Origin: an uncultured Gluconobacter sp.
Lineage (GTDB): Bacteria; Pseudomonadota; Alphaproteobacteria; Acetobacterales; Acetobacteraceae
Assembly: GCA_937880175.1 (NCBI GenBank)
Contig: CALFLO010000098.1
Location: 1 to 60,041 of the forward strand
Reading direction: 5' to 3'
DNA: 60,041 nucleotides
The stretch's first letter is position 1. Every line of letters begins with the position of its first letter. Below the pieces are notes generated by a model. The model worked only from the letters and a program-made list of their open reading frames with translations, ran no database searches and was not told the origin of the DNA. The translations under genes and the position numbers were made by a program. Shown in pieces: positions 1-8,726 of this stretch.

Positions 1-1
1 T

Positions 2-3000
2 CAGATCCTGTCGTCCGAAGGCTTTCTGAACGGAGATCCTGCCGATCCGTCCATTGCGATCGATTTTCTGTGTCAGCATGCGGCGGGACTGTTTCTTCTG
101 ACGGGAGGCAATCGTGGCCCGATCAACAAGCTCATCCTCGAAGAACAGAAGTCTGAGGCGCAGGCACTTCTAAGCCGTTTGCAAGAATCCTTCCGGGGAA
201 ATATCGCGGTTGAACTGAACCGCCTTGGAGAGGCGGGGGAGCAGGAAGTCGAAAGTGTCCTGATCCCGATGGCGGATGAGATGGACATTCCGCTGGTAGC
301 GACCAATGAGTGTTTCTTTCCCAAGCCCGAAATGCATGAAGCCCATGATGCGCTGCTCTGCATCGCGCAGGGGCGGACGATCGCGGAAGATGATCGCTGG
401 CATGTGTCTTCGCAGGCCTGGTTCAAGACGCCCGCGGAAATGCGCGCTGTCTTTCACGACCTGCCGGAAGCCTGTGACAACACGCTGATTATTGCGCAGA
501 AATGTGCGGTGGCGGCATGCACGCGCAAGCCGCTCCTGCCGATCTGCCCGAAAGTCCGTGAAGGCTCGACGGAAGAAGAGACGCTGCGGGCGATGGCCTG
601 GGAGGGGCTGGAAAAGCGTCTGGAAGCAATCAGCGCGGACGAGGAAAAGCGCACGCTTTATTCCGAGCGCCTTCAGGTCGAACTCGACATCATCGCCGGG
701 ATGGGCTTCCCTGGCTACTTTCTGATCGTTGCCGACTTTATCCAGTGGGCAAAAGCACATGACATTCCGGTTGGGCCGGGTCGTGGGTCAGGTGCAGGTT
801 CGCTGGTGGCGTATGCGCTGACGATTACGGATATCGATCCCATTCCGTTCGGCCTGCTGTTCGAGCGGTTCCTGAATCCTGAACGTGTCTCCATGCCGGA
901 TTTCGATATCGATTTCTGTCAGGACCGCCGCGATGAAGTGATCCGGTATGTGCGCGAAGAATACGGCGGAAGCCGGGTGGCGCAGATCATTACGTTCGGA
1001 AAGCTTCAGGCCAAGGCGGCTGTCCGTGATGTTGGGCGCGTGCTTGGACTGCCTTATGGCATGGTCAACCGTGTTGCCGAGCTGATCCCGAACAATCCGG
1101 CCAAGCCTGTCTCACTGTCAGACGCGATCGATGGTGAGCCCCGGCTTCAGGAAATGCGGGACAGCGATGAGTCGCTCAAGCGTCTCATGGAAATCGCGTT
1201 GCAGCTCGAAGGCCTGTACCGTCACGCCTCCACCCATGCTGCGGGTGTGGTGATCGGTGATCGCGAACTGGTGGAACTGGTGCCGCTCTATCGAGATCCC
1301 AAGAGCGATATGCTCGTGACGCAGTACAACATGAAATATGTTGAGCAGGCCGGGCTGGTGAAGTTCGACTTCCTTGGTCTGACAACGCTCACTATTCTGA
1401 AGCGCGGTCTGGATTTCCTTGAAGAACAAGGCATTACAGTCGATCTCTCACGTATTCCCCTGGATGATGCAAAGACGTTCGAGATGCTGGCCAAGGGCGA
1501 TACGGCGGGTGTCTTCCAGTTCGAAGGCGCGGGTATGCGCGATATGCTCAAGCAGATGGCAGCCAGCCGGCTAGAAGATCTGATTGCGGGTGTGTCGCTG
1601 TATCGTCCGGGGCCGATGGCCAATATTCCGGATTACTGCCGCCGCAAGCATGGTGAGCCCTGGGAGCCGCCGCACGAGGAAATCCGCGATATTCTTGAAG
1701 AGACCTATGGCATCATGGTCTATCAGGAACAGGTCATGCAGATTGCCCAGAAGATGGCTGGCTACAGTCTGGGTGGCGCGGATCTGCTGCGGCGCGCGAT
1801 GGGCAAGAAAATTGCGGCCGAGATGGAAAAGCAGCGCGCGATCTTTACCGAGGGCGCCACGGCACGGGGTATTCCTCAGGAAAAAGCGGTCGAAGTCTTT
1901 GATCTTATGGCTCGTTTTGCCGATTACGGCTTTAACAAGTCACATGCTGCGGCCTATGCGCTGGTGTCCTATCAGACAGCCTGGATGAAGGCGAACCATC
2001 CGGTAGCGTTCCTCGCAGGCTGCATGTCTCTGGCACGGGAAAAGACGGACAAGCTGGCAGCCCTGTGTCAGGAAGCGCGGCGTATGGAAATTCCCGTGTT
2101 ACCCGTTGATATCAATAAATCTTTGGCGGATTTCTCGATCGAGACGCTGGAAGATGGACGGCAGGGTATTCGGTACGCACTGTCGGCCATCAAGCGCGTG
2201 GGCGCTGTGGCCATGCAGAGTGTTGTGGCCTCCCGTGGAGACAGGCCATTTCAGGATCTGACGGATTTTTCGGAGCGTTGCGACCCAAAGAGCCTAAACA
2301 AGATCCAGCTGGAAAGTCTCGCAAAAGCAGGGGCTTTCGACAGTCTTCTCAAGGACCGGCACATCGTTTTTTCGAGCGCCGACATTCTGCTGCGTCGGGC
2401 TCAGGCGCGGGCGCAGGAACAGCAGATGGGTCAGGCCGGACTGTTTGGTGGAGCGGGTCAGGAGCGTGAAATCCTGCGGCTGAATGAAGGGCGCCCCTGG
2501 CCTGATTTTGAGCGCCTGTCGCTGGAAGCGTCAGCCATCGGATTTCACATGAGCGCCCATCCTCTGGATGCCTATCGGAGCGTCCTGAGGAGGCTGGGTG
2601 TAACACCGTCCAATGCTCTGGAAAATGCTGCAAAAACAGGGAGTACGCGCGTCAAGATCGCAGGTTGCGTCGTGGATCGCAAAGAGCGCCCGACACGGAC
2701 CGGAAAGAAAATGGCCTGGGTCAATCTGTCGGATAGCGGTGGCGGATGTGAAGTTACGCTGTTTTCCGAGACACTCACGTCATGCCGCGACCTGCTGGTG
2801 GCAGGACAGGCCATTATGGTGACGGCGGAGCTCAAGATTGATGGTGATGCGCTGCGGATTACGGCGCAGAGTGTTATGGATCTGGAAGTCGCGGCGGCTG
2901 CCGAACGTTCGGAAATCCGGGTCTGGCTGAAGGAAGATGCATCGCTGCCGGATCTTGCCTCTCTTCTGGAAGAAGTTCAGGGCGGTTTTGGCCGCGTGAA

Positions 3001-3127
3001 GCTGCTTCCTTCCGTTGAGGAGACGCGCGATGTGGAGATCTCCATTCCGGGATATTATCGCGTAACACCGCGCCTGGCCGAGCGTTTGCGGACCTTGCGA
3101 GGGGTCGAAAAGGCGCAGCAGGTCTGA
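2..3127 (+). CDS. dnaE: DNA polymerase III subunit alpha (5'-truncated)
   Basis: This is the catalytic subunit of the replicative DNA polymerase III holoenzyme. The frame is open from base 2, so the start codon and most of the N-terminal PHP domain lie before the window; about 1041 residues are visible, against roughly 1160 in E. coli. The C-family polymerase core is clear: the PDFDIDF motif near 895-915 holds the two paired catalytic aspartates, and KFDFLGL near 1360-1380 holds the third. Tandem helix-hairpin-helix and OB-fold regions follow, with an OB-like stretch around 2650-2800. It resembles DnaE1 and not the shorter DnaE2/ImuC, because no ImuA/ImuB genes flank it. It is followed by a 210-base gap before rpsB. 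Confidence 0.97.
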   Translation, partial: QILSSEGFLNGDPADPSIAIDFLCQHAAGLFLLTGGNRGPINKLILEEQKSEAQALLSRLQESFRGNIAVELNRLGEAGEQEVESVLIPMADEMDIPLVATNECFFPKPEMHEAHDALLCIAQGRTIAEDDRWHVSSQAWFKTPAEMRAVFHDLPEACDNTLIIAQKCAVAACTRKPLLPICPKVREGSTEEETLRAMAWEGLEKRLEAISADEEKRTLYSERLQVELDIIAGMGFPGYFLIVADFIQWAKAHDIPVGPGRGSGAGSLVAYALTITDIDPIPFGLLFERFLNPERVSMPDFDIDFCQDRRDEVIRYVREEYGGSRVAQIITFGKLQAKAAVRDVGRVLGLPYGMVNRVAELIPNNPAKPVSLSDAIDGEPRLQEMRDSDESLKRLMEIALQLEGLYRHASTHAAGVVIGDRELVELVPLYRDPKSDMLVTQYNMKYVEQAGLVKFDFLGLTTLTILKRGLDFLEEQGITVDLSRIPLDDAKTFEMLAKGDTAGVFQFEGAGMRDMLKQMAASRLEDLIAGVSLYRPGPMANIPDYCRRKHGEPWEPPHEEIRDILEETYGIMVYQEQVMQIAQKMAGYSLGGADLLRRAMGKKIAAEMEKQRAIFTEGATARGIPQEKAVEVFDLMARFADYGFNKSHAAAYALVSYQTAWMKANHPVAFLAGCMSLAREKTDKLAALCQEARRMEIPVLPVDINKSLADFSIETLEDGRQGIRYALSAIKRVGAVAMQSVVASRGDRPFQDLTDFSERCDPKSLNKIQLESLAKAGAFDSLLKDRHIVFSSADILLRRAQARAQEQQMGQAGLFGGAGQEREILRLNEGRPWPDFERLSLEASAIGFHMSAHPLDAYRSVLRRLGVTPSNALENAAKTGSTRVKIAGCVVDRKERPTRTGKKMAWVNLSDSGGGCEVTLFSETLTSCRDLLVAGQAIMVTAELKIDGDALRITAQSVMDLEVAAAAERSEIRVWLKEDASLPDLASLLEEVQGGFGRVKLLPSVEETRDVEISIPGYYRVTPRLAERLRTLRGVEKAQQV

Positions 3128-3255
3128 CTGGCGCACGGGAGATTACGCGGACGATTATATGAAACTCTGCTGACAGGTCTTGCGTCTGCGGGCATTTTCC
3201 GCCATATCGCGACCGTTCTTCTTCGGGGTTTTCTCCGGGTGGGAACAATCCGCAC

Positions 3256-3304
3256 GCATGGCTCTAGGGTTTTCTGGTGTCCTGATCTCAGGACGTTGCC
3301 ATGC
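3256..3304 (+). promoter_or_regulatory. Two-part hairpin in the rpsB leader
   Basis: An outer 7-bp stem (GCATGGC at 3256-3262 with GCCATGC at 3298-3304) encloses an inner perfect inverted repeat (GTCCTGA at 3279-3285 with TCAGGAC at 3288-3294). It ends directly at a GGAGG (3305-3309) and lies just upstream of the rpsB Shine-Dalgarno AAGGAA near 3323. In E. coli S2 represses rpsB-tsf through the rpsB leader, so a protein-binding leader is a reasonable guess. I cannot match it to a named RNA family. Confidence 0.4.
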
Positions 3305-3337
3305 GGAGGTTTAACCAGACGCAAGGAATTCTAAATC

Positions 3338-4135
3338 ATGGCAATGCCTGATTTCACCATGCGCCAGCTCCTTGAAGCCGGCGTTCATTTCGGTCACCAC
3401 ACCCGTCGCTGGAACCCGGCCATGGCGCCGTATCTGTTCGGTGTGCGTAACCAGGTTCACATCATCGATCTGCAGCAGACGGTTCCGATGCTGGACCGCG
3501 CCCTGAAGGTTGTCCGTGACACGGTCGCCAACGGTGGACGCGTCCTGTTCGTTGGCACCAAGCGCGCTGCGGCTGACCATGTTGCTGAAGCTGCACAGCG
3601 TTGCGGCCAGTACTACGTCAACCACCGCTGGCTCGGCGGCATGCTGACCAACTGGAAGACCATCACGGGTTCCATCAAGCGTCTGCGCCAGATCGACGAC
3701 ATGCTGTCCGGTGACACGGCTGGTCTGACGAAGAAGGAAGTTCTCGACATCACGCGTGACCGCGAGAAGCTCGAGCGTTCCCTCGGCGGAATCAAGGAAA
3801 TGGGTGGCCTGCCCGACCTGCTGTTCGTGATCGACACGAACAAGGAAAAGCTGGCGATCGAAGAAGCCACGAAGCTTGGCATTCCGGTCATCGGCGTTCT
3901 GGACAGCAACTCCAACCCAGCTGGCGTGACCTATCCGATCCCGGGCAACGATGACGCCATCCGCGCCATCACCCTGTATTGCGATCTGGTTTCCGGTGCG
4001 GTTCTCGACGGCATTTCCGCTGAGATGGCTGCTTCGGGTCAGGACATCGGTGCTGCTGAGGAACTGCCGGCTGAGACGGCTGTTCTGGAAGCCGCCGCTG
4101 CTGAAGGCGCAGAAGCTCCCGCTTCCGCAGGCTGA
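3338..4135 (+). CDS. rpsB: 30S ribosomal protein S2
   Basis: The 265-residue product is ribosomal protein S2 of the small subunit, which helps bind S1 and the mRNA. The N-terminus (MAMPDFTMRQLLEAG, then HFGHHTRRWNP) is the classic S2 signature. The end of the fold (NPAGVTYPIPGNDDAIRAI) is also present, followed by an Ala/Glu-rich tail typical of alphaproteobacterial S2. The ATG at 3338 is chosen over the one at 3344 because AAGGAA lies about 8 bases before it. The gene is paired with tsf 101 bases downstream, as in most bacteria. A terminator-like hairpin between the two could lower tsf expression relative to rpsB. Confidence 0.98.
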   Translation: MAMPDFTMRQLLEAGVHFGHHTRRWNPAMAPYLFGVRNQVHIIDLQQTVPMLDRALKVVRDTVANGGRVLFVGTKRAAADHVAEAAQRCGQYYVNHRWLGGMLTNWKTITGSIKRLRQIDDMLSGDTAGLTKKEVLDITRDREKLERSLGGIKEMGGLPDLLFVIDTNKEKLAIEEATKLGIPVIGVLDSNSNPAGVTYPIPGNDDAIRAITLYCDLVSGAVLDGISAEMAASGQDIGAAEELPAETAVLEAAAAEGAEAPASAG

Positions 4136-4181
4136 ACAGACTGCCGGGGTCCGGTCATGGAAAACGGCAACTGAAACATGG

Positions 4182-4222
4182 CATGCGGCCGGGCGAGTTC
4201 GTCCGGCCGCATGATCTTTTTT
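4182..4222 (+). terminator. Intergenic terminator/attenuator between rpsB and tsf
   Basis: A perfect 11-bp stem (CATGCGGCCGG at 4182-4192 with CCGGCCGCATG at 4203-4213, 10-base loop) is followed by a T-rich run at 4215-4222, the form of an intrinsic terminator. The tsf start codon is only 15 bases further on and its Shine-Dalgarno (AAGGGATGAG, from 4224) follows the run immediately. Full termination would cut off tsf unless tsf has its own promoter, so partial read-through is likely. Confidence 0.8.
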
Positions 4223-4236
4223 AAGGGATGAGATAA

Positions 4237-5145
4237 ATGGCAGAAATCACAGCAGCCCTGGTCCGCGAACTGCGCGAAGCCACCGGCGCAGGCATGATGG
4301 ATTGCAAGAAGGCCCTGACGGAAGCTGCCGGCGACATGGACGCCGCCATCGACTGGCTGCGCACGAAGGGTCTGTCCCAGGCTGCGAAGAAGTCCGGCCG
4401 TACGACGGCTGAAGGTCTGGTCGGCGTTGTGTCCGCCAAGAACCGCGCCGCCATGGTCGAAGTGAACGCCGAGACGGACTTCGTTGGCCGCAACGAAGCG
4501 TTCCAGACTTTCGTTGAGCAGGTTGCCCATGTTGCTCTCGAAGTCGGTGACGATCTGGATGCCATCAAGGCTGCCAAGGTTCCGTCAGGCCGTACGGTCG
4601 CTGACGAACTGACGCACCTGATCGCCACGATCGGCGAGAACATGTCCATCCGTCGCGCCAAGGTCCTCTCGGTCGAGTCCGGCGTTGTTGCCAGCTACGT
4701 CCATAGCGCACTGCGCCCGGGTATTGGCAAGATCGGCGTTCTGGCTGCCCTTGAAGCGCCTTCCGAATCCGACGCCCTGCTGACGCTGGGTCGCCAGATC
4801 GGCATGCATGTCGCTGCAACCCGTCCGGCTGCCCTGGATGTTGCCAGCGTCGATCCGGAGTCCCTGGAGCGTGAGCGCGCTGTTCTGATCGAGCAGGCTC
4901 GTGAATCCGGCAAGCCGGAAGCCATCATCGAGAAGATGGTCGAAGGCCGTATCCGCAAGTTCTACGAAGAAGTCGTTCTTCTGGAGCAGGTGTGGGTTCT
5001 GGATGGCGAGAGCCGCGTGTCCAAGGTTGTCGAGAAGGCCGGCGCAAAGCTGGCTGGTTTCGAGCGCTTCCAGCTCGGTGAAGGCATCGAGAAGGAAGAG
5101 AGCGACTTCGCTGCTGAAGTCGCCGCTGCTGCCGGCACCAAGTAA
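4237..5145 (+). CDS. tsf: Translation elongation factor Ts
   Basis: EF-Ts is the guanine-nucleotide exchange factor that regenerates EF-Tu-GTP. The 302-residue product opens with MAEITAALVRELREATGAG and MMDCKKAL, the UBA-like N-terminal domain, and contains TDFVGRNEAF, the conserved EF-Tu-contacting segment, near residues 80-90. The length is close to that of E. coli EF-Ts (283). It lies 101 bases after rpsB with a terminator-like hairpin in between and a strong terminator after it. The start has a good Shine-Dalgarno, AAGGGATGAG, a few bases upstream. Confidence 0.98.
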   Translation: MAEITAALVRELREATGAGMMDCKKALTEAAGDMDAAIDWLRTKGLSQAAKKSGRTTAEGLVGVVSAKNRAAMVEVNAETDFVGRNEAFQTFVEQVAHVALEVGDDLDAIKAAKVPSGRTVADELTHLIATIGENMSIRRAKVLSVESGVVASYVHSALRPGIGKIGVLAALEAPSESDALLTLGRQIGMHVAATRPAALDVASVDPESLERERAVLIEQARESGKPEAIIEKMVEGRIRKFYEEVVLLEQVWVLDGESRVSKVVEKAGAKLAGFERFQLGEGIEKEESDFAAEVAAAAGTK

Positions 5146-5211
5146 GGTTTTCCGTTCCTGTCCTGAGCCGGTTTTGTCCGGTTCTGGTCAGGATCGAAAG
5201 TCTGTAGAAAG

Positions 5212-5244
5212 GCCCCTGTGCGCTCTGGCGTGCAGGGGCTTTTT
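5212..5244 (+). terminator. Intrinsic terminator after tsf
   Basis: A 12-bp stem (5212-5223 with 5228-5239, two G-T pairs) closes on a TCTG tetraloop and is followed by five T at 5240-5244. It ends the rpsB-tsf unit and rules out a recO start at 5218, which would lie inside the hairpin. Confidence 0.88.
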
Positions 5245-5277
5245 GCGTTCTGGCTACATGGCGGGAGAGGATCGATA

Positions 5278-6042
5278 ATGGAATGGGAAGCGGCAGCGCT
5301 GGTTCTGTCGGTCCGGCCTTATGGCGAGGGAAGCGCACTCGTTCATTTGTTCAGTGAGGAACACGGCGTTTCGCATGGCATGGCGCGCGGAGGCGCATCC
5401 CGTCGTCAGGCGTCCCTGTGGCAGACCGGCAATCTCGTCATGGCACGCTGGCGGGCGCGGCTTGCGGATCAGCTCGGGACGCTGACGGCGGAGCCTGTGC
5501 AATGTGTGGCAGGCCGTATTCTGGATGCACCGTTGCAGCTTGAAATGGTGAGCAGCGCCTGTGCGCTGGTGGATGGGGCGTTACCGCAGGGAGAGCCGCA
5601 TCCGGAGCTTTTCATGCGACTGGTTCGTCTTCTGACGCTGATTAGCGTTGCGCCGGAGCCTGCGCCCATGGGGGCTTATCTGCGCTGGGAGAGCCAGCTT
5701 CTGGCCGGGCTCGGCTATGGGCTGGATCTGTCGGAATGTGCGGTCACGGGCGTGCGGGATAATCTGGCTTATGTGTCTCCGCGCTCGGGGCGGGCCGTGA
5801 GTCTGGATGCCGCAGGAGAGTGGCGGGACCGGCTGCTGCCTCTGCCATCGCTGATGACGGATGAAGCTGAGGACGGAACACCCGAAGACTGGAAAAACGG
5901 TCTGACGCTGACAGGGCATTTCCTGTCACGCTGGGTGTTTGGCGTGCGACACCAGCCGTTACCCGCGGCGCGGGAGCGGCTGGTGGATTATGTGCAGCGG
6001 CTTCAGCCTGTGTCGGATATGTCAGCCGACCCCGATCAGTAG
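5278..6042 (+). CDS. recO: DNA repair protein RecO
   Basis: RecO helps load RecA on SSB-coated single-stranded DNA in the RecFOR gap-repair pathway. The 254-residue product begins MEWEAAALVLSVRPYGEGS and continues ALVHLFSEEHG, the OB-fold N-terminus of the family (E. coli RecO is 242 aa). The start at 5278 is preferred over an in-frame one at 5218 because the latter falls inside the tsf terminator, and because GGGAGAGG lies just before 5278. The alpha-helical C-terminal domain is recognisable by length and by segments such as YLRWESQLLAGLGYGLDLSEC. The last 7 bases overlap the 3' end of the convergent lipoprotein gene. Confidence 0.93.
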   Translation: MEWEAAALVLSVRPYGEGSALVHLFSEEHGVSHGMARGGASRRQASLWQTGNLVMARWRARLADQLGTLTAEPVQCVAGRILDAPLQLEMVSSACALVDGALPQGEPHPELFMRLVRLLTLISVAPEPAPMGAYLRWESQLLAGLGYGLDLSECAVTGVRDNLAYVSPRSGRAVSLDAAGEWRDRLLPLPSLMTDEAEDGTPEDWKNGLTLTGHFLSRWVFGVRHQPLPAARERLVDYVQRLQPVSDMSADPDQ

Positions 6043-6512
6043 AAGACGTGGCTGGGGCCGGGGCGGAGGCCGTTGACGACATCCACATCGGCCGTGCTTT
6101 CCCAGGCGGACCAGTCCCAGCCGGGATGCTGGTTGATCTCGGCGGTCATGCGCTGTTCCTGCGCGACATCGACGGGGTGGCTGGCCTTGTAAAAGGCATA
6201 GGCGGCTTTATCGCCCATATAGACACAGCCACAGGCGATGGGATCGGCGTAGAGCAGGACGGGTTGCCCGTTCTGCATGCGGTAGGTCAGGGTATTCGGG
6301 GGCAGGAGGTTCATCATGGCCCAGCGTGCGGTCGTATCGGCGGGATGAGCCCTGAAACCGGCCAGCGCGAACGAGCCTTCCGCCTTCTGGACGGGGCGAT
6401 AGGGTGAGCATGCGGCCGTGCCAATAAGGAGAGCGCTGGACAGGACGGCACGCCAGTGTCTAAGTCCTGCACGAAAGAGGGGAGATGCATGGGAACGGAT
6501 CTGGCTGGTCAT
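6036..6512 (-). CDS. Small putative lipoprotein of unknown function
   Basis: The 158-residue product has a charged N-terminus, a hydrophobic stretch (AVLSSALLIG) and then TAAC-SPYRP. The cysteine at residue 35 fits a lipoprotein, although Thr at -3 is not the usual Leu. No domain is recognised; the mature part has a Cys-Gly-Cys pair (ACGCVYMGDKAAY) and a tail rich in Trp and His. The ATG at 6512 is the most sensible start, because longer forms only run deeper into parC. It overlaps the 5' end of divergent parC by 24 bases, so its promoter would lie inside parC. It is conserved-looking but unnamed; it could be exported by a plain Sec signal instead. Confidence 0.65.
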   Translation of the reverse strand: MTSQIRSHASPLFRAGLRHWRAVLSSALLIGTAACSPYRPVQKAEGSFALAGFRAHPADTTARWAMMNLLPPNTLTYRMQNGQPVLLYADPIACGCVYMGDKAAYAFYKASHPVDVAQEQRMTAEINQHPGWDWSAWESTADVDVVNGLRPGPSHVFY

Positions 6513-8696
6513 ATCGAGGATACCAAGCTCGCTGAGGCTCTGAGCGAGCGATATATTGCGTATGCGATGTCGACAATCATGTCGCGGTCCCTTCCGGACG
6601 TGCGTGATGGCCTGAAGCCGGTACACCGCCGCCTCCTTTATGCGATGCAGCAGCTACGCCTTGATCCCACATCAGGGTTTAAAAAGTGTGCACGTGTCGT
6701 CGGTGATGTGATCGGTAAATTCCATCCGCATGGCGATGCCTCCGTATATGAGGCGCTGGTGCGTCTGGCGCAGGATTTTGCGGTCCGCTATCCGCTGGTC
6801 GAGGGGCAGGGCAATTTCGGCTCCATCGACGGCGATGGCGCAGCGGCCATGCGATATACCGAAAGCCGCCTGACGGAAGTCGCGCAGGCGCTGCTGGACG
6901 GGATCCAGGACGATGCGGTCGATTTCCGCGCGACCTACGACAATGAAGATCACGAACCGATCGTGCTGCCCGGCACGTTCCCGAACCTGCTGGCCAATGG
7001 CGCAGCGGGGATTGCGGTGGGGATGGCAACGAGCATCCCTCCGCATAATGCTGCCGAAATCTGCCGTGCCGCGAAGCTCCTGATCGAAAAGCCGGATGTG
7101 ACGATCGCCGAACTGGTGGATCTGATGCCCGGCCCGGATTTCCCGACGGGCGGCATTCTGGTGGAAGAACGCGAGTCCATTGTCCGTTCCTACGAGATAG
7201 GGCGTGGCAGCTTCCGTACGCGCGCAAAATGGGAGGTCGAACAGGGGCGGTTTGGCACCTGGATGATCATCGTGACCGAGATCCCGTATCAGGTGCAGAA
7301 ATCGCGCCTGATCGAGCAGATCGCGGATCTGATGGAACAGCGCAAACTGCCGCTTCTGGGTGATGTGCGCGACGAAAGCACGACCGATATCCGTCTCGTG
7401 CTGGAGCCCAAGACCAAGGGCGTCGAACCCGAAGTCCTGATGGAGACGCTCTTTCGCAACACGGCACTTGAGAACCGTTTCAGCCTGAACATGAATGTTC
7501 TGGGCGGAGACCGCGTTCCGGGTGTGCTGTCGCTGAAGCAGGTTCTGCGGGCCTGGTTGGATCATGTGCATGTGGGGCTGGTCCGGCGGTCCAACCATCG
7601 TCTGGCGGCGGTGCTGCGGCGGCTGGAAATCCTTGAAGGCTTCCTTGCGGTCTATCTGAATCTTGACGAGGTGATCCGCATCATCCGTGAGGAGGACGAG
7701 CCCAAGGTCAGCCTCATGGCGACGTTCAGCCTGACAGATGTTCAGGCCGAAGCGGTGCTGAACATGCGTCTGCGCTCTCTGCGGAGGCTTGAGGAAATGG
7801 AAATCCGGCGCGAGCGGGACAAGCTGGCGGACGAGCAGAAAGGGCTTGAGACCCTGCTCGGTTCGGAGCGGCGGCGCTGGACGCGGATCTGCAAGGATCT
7901 GGACGGCACCATCAAGAAGTTCGGCTCCGGCCCGCTTGGGGACCGGCGGACGCTGATTGCAGCGGCGCCGGAACCTGTGGACATTTCCGCGGCGCTGGAA
8001 ATCGATCGGGAGCCGCTGACGGTTCTGCTGTCCCGCGAGGGATGGATCCGCGCCATGAAGGGCCATGGGCTTGATCCGCAGGGACACCGCTTCAAGGAAG
8101 GCGACGAGGCCTGGCTTTCGGTGGAATGCCAGAGCACGGACCGGCTGTGCCTGATTTCCACCAGCGGCAAGGCCTACACCATCAAGGTGGCTGATTTGCC
8201 GCGAGGACGCGGGTTCGGGCAGCCGTTCCGGACCGTGGTGGATGTGCCGCAGGAAGACCGGATCGTAACGTTCTTCCCGGTTTCGGACGAAGGGCGTCGC
8301 CTGATCGCGTCTGCATCTGGACGCGGCATGATCGTCTCCGAAGCGGGGCTTGTCGCGGAAAAACGGACCGGCAAGCAGGTCTTCAACGTCAAGGATGGCG
8401 ACGAGGTCTTTGCCTGTATTCCGGTGGGTGGCACGCATGTGCTGACGCTGGGACAGAACAAGCGCGCGCTGATTTTCCCGCTGGAGCAGGTGCCGGAAAT
8501 GACGCGCGGCGCCGGCGTGGCGTTCCAGAAGCTCGGCGACAGCACATTGCGCGATATCCGGACGCTTACGCTGTCCGAGGGACTGTTGTGGCAGGAAGGT
8601 CAGCGGGTCCGGCCTGCGGCTGATCTGACGCCGCTTGAAGGCCGTCGTGGCGCTGTGGGCCGCGCCGCGCCGCAGTGGATGCTGCGCAAGAGCTGA
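6489..8696 (+). CDS. parC: DNA topoisomerase IV subunit A
   Basis: ParC is the DNA-breaking subunit of topoisomerase IV, which with ParE unlinks daughter chromosomes. The 735-residue product carries the quinolone-pocket region HPHGDASVYEAL (Ser85 and Glu89, the usual drug-sensitive residues) and the catalytic tyrosine Tyr123 in AMRYTESRLTE. A shorter, less regular C-terminal beta-propeller follows, which favours ParC over GyrA together with the missing canonical GyrA box. The ATG at 6489 (MGTDLAGHIED) has a GAGGGGAGA Shine-Dalgarno; the in-frame codon at 6456 is less likely. ParE is not in the window. The 3' end converges on bpt across a hairpin. Confidence 0.95.
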   Translation: MGTDLAGHIEDTKLAEALSERYIAYAMSTIMSRSLPDVRDGLKPVHRRLLYAMQQLRLDPTSGFKKCARVVGDVIGKFHPHGDASVYEALVRLAQDFAVRYPLVEGQGNFGSIDGDGAAAMRYTESRLTEVAQALLDGIQDDAVDFRATYDNEDHEPIVLPGTFPNLLANGAAGIAVGMATSIPPHNAAEICRAAKLLIEKPDVTIAELVDLMPGPDFPTGGILVEERESIVRSYEIGRGSFRTRAKWEVEQGRFGTWMIIVTEIPYQVQKSRLIEQIADLMEQRKLPLLGDVRDESTTDIRLVLEPKTKGVEPEVLMETLFRNTALENRFSLNMNVLGGDRVPGVLSLKQVLRAWLDHVHVGLVRRSNHRLAAVLRRLEILEGFLAVYLNLDEVIRIIREEDEPKVSLMATFSLTDVQAEAVLNMRLRSLRRLEEMEIRRERDKLADEQKGLETLLGSERRRWTRICKDLDGTIKKFGSGPLGDRRTLIAAAPEPVDISAALEIDREPLTVLLSREGWIRAMKGHGLDPQGHRFKEGDEAWLSVECQSTDRLCLISTSGKAYTIKVADLPRGRGFGQPFRTVVDVPQEDRIVTFFPVSDEGRRLIASASGRGMIVSEAGLVAEKRTGKQVFNVKDGDEVFACIPVGGTHVLTLGQNKRALIFPLEQVPEMTRGAGVAFQKLGDSTLRDIRTLTLSEGLLWQEGQRVRPAADLTPLEGRRGAVGRAAPQWMLRKS

Positions 8697-8704
8697 AGCG
8701 GAAT

Positions 8705-8726
8705 GCTCCCTGTTCAGGCAGGGAGC
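8705..8726. terminator. Hairpin between convergent parC and bpt
   Basis: A perfect 8-bp stem (GCTCCCTG at 8705-8712 with CAGGGAGC at 8719-8726) with a 6-base loop sits between the two convergent stops; the bpt stop codon lies in the loop. There is no T-run on either side, so it may only stall or protect the 3' ends. Confidence 0.4.
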
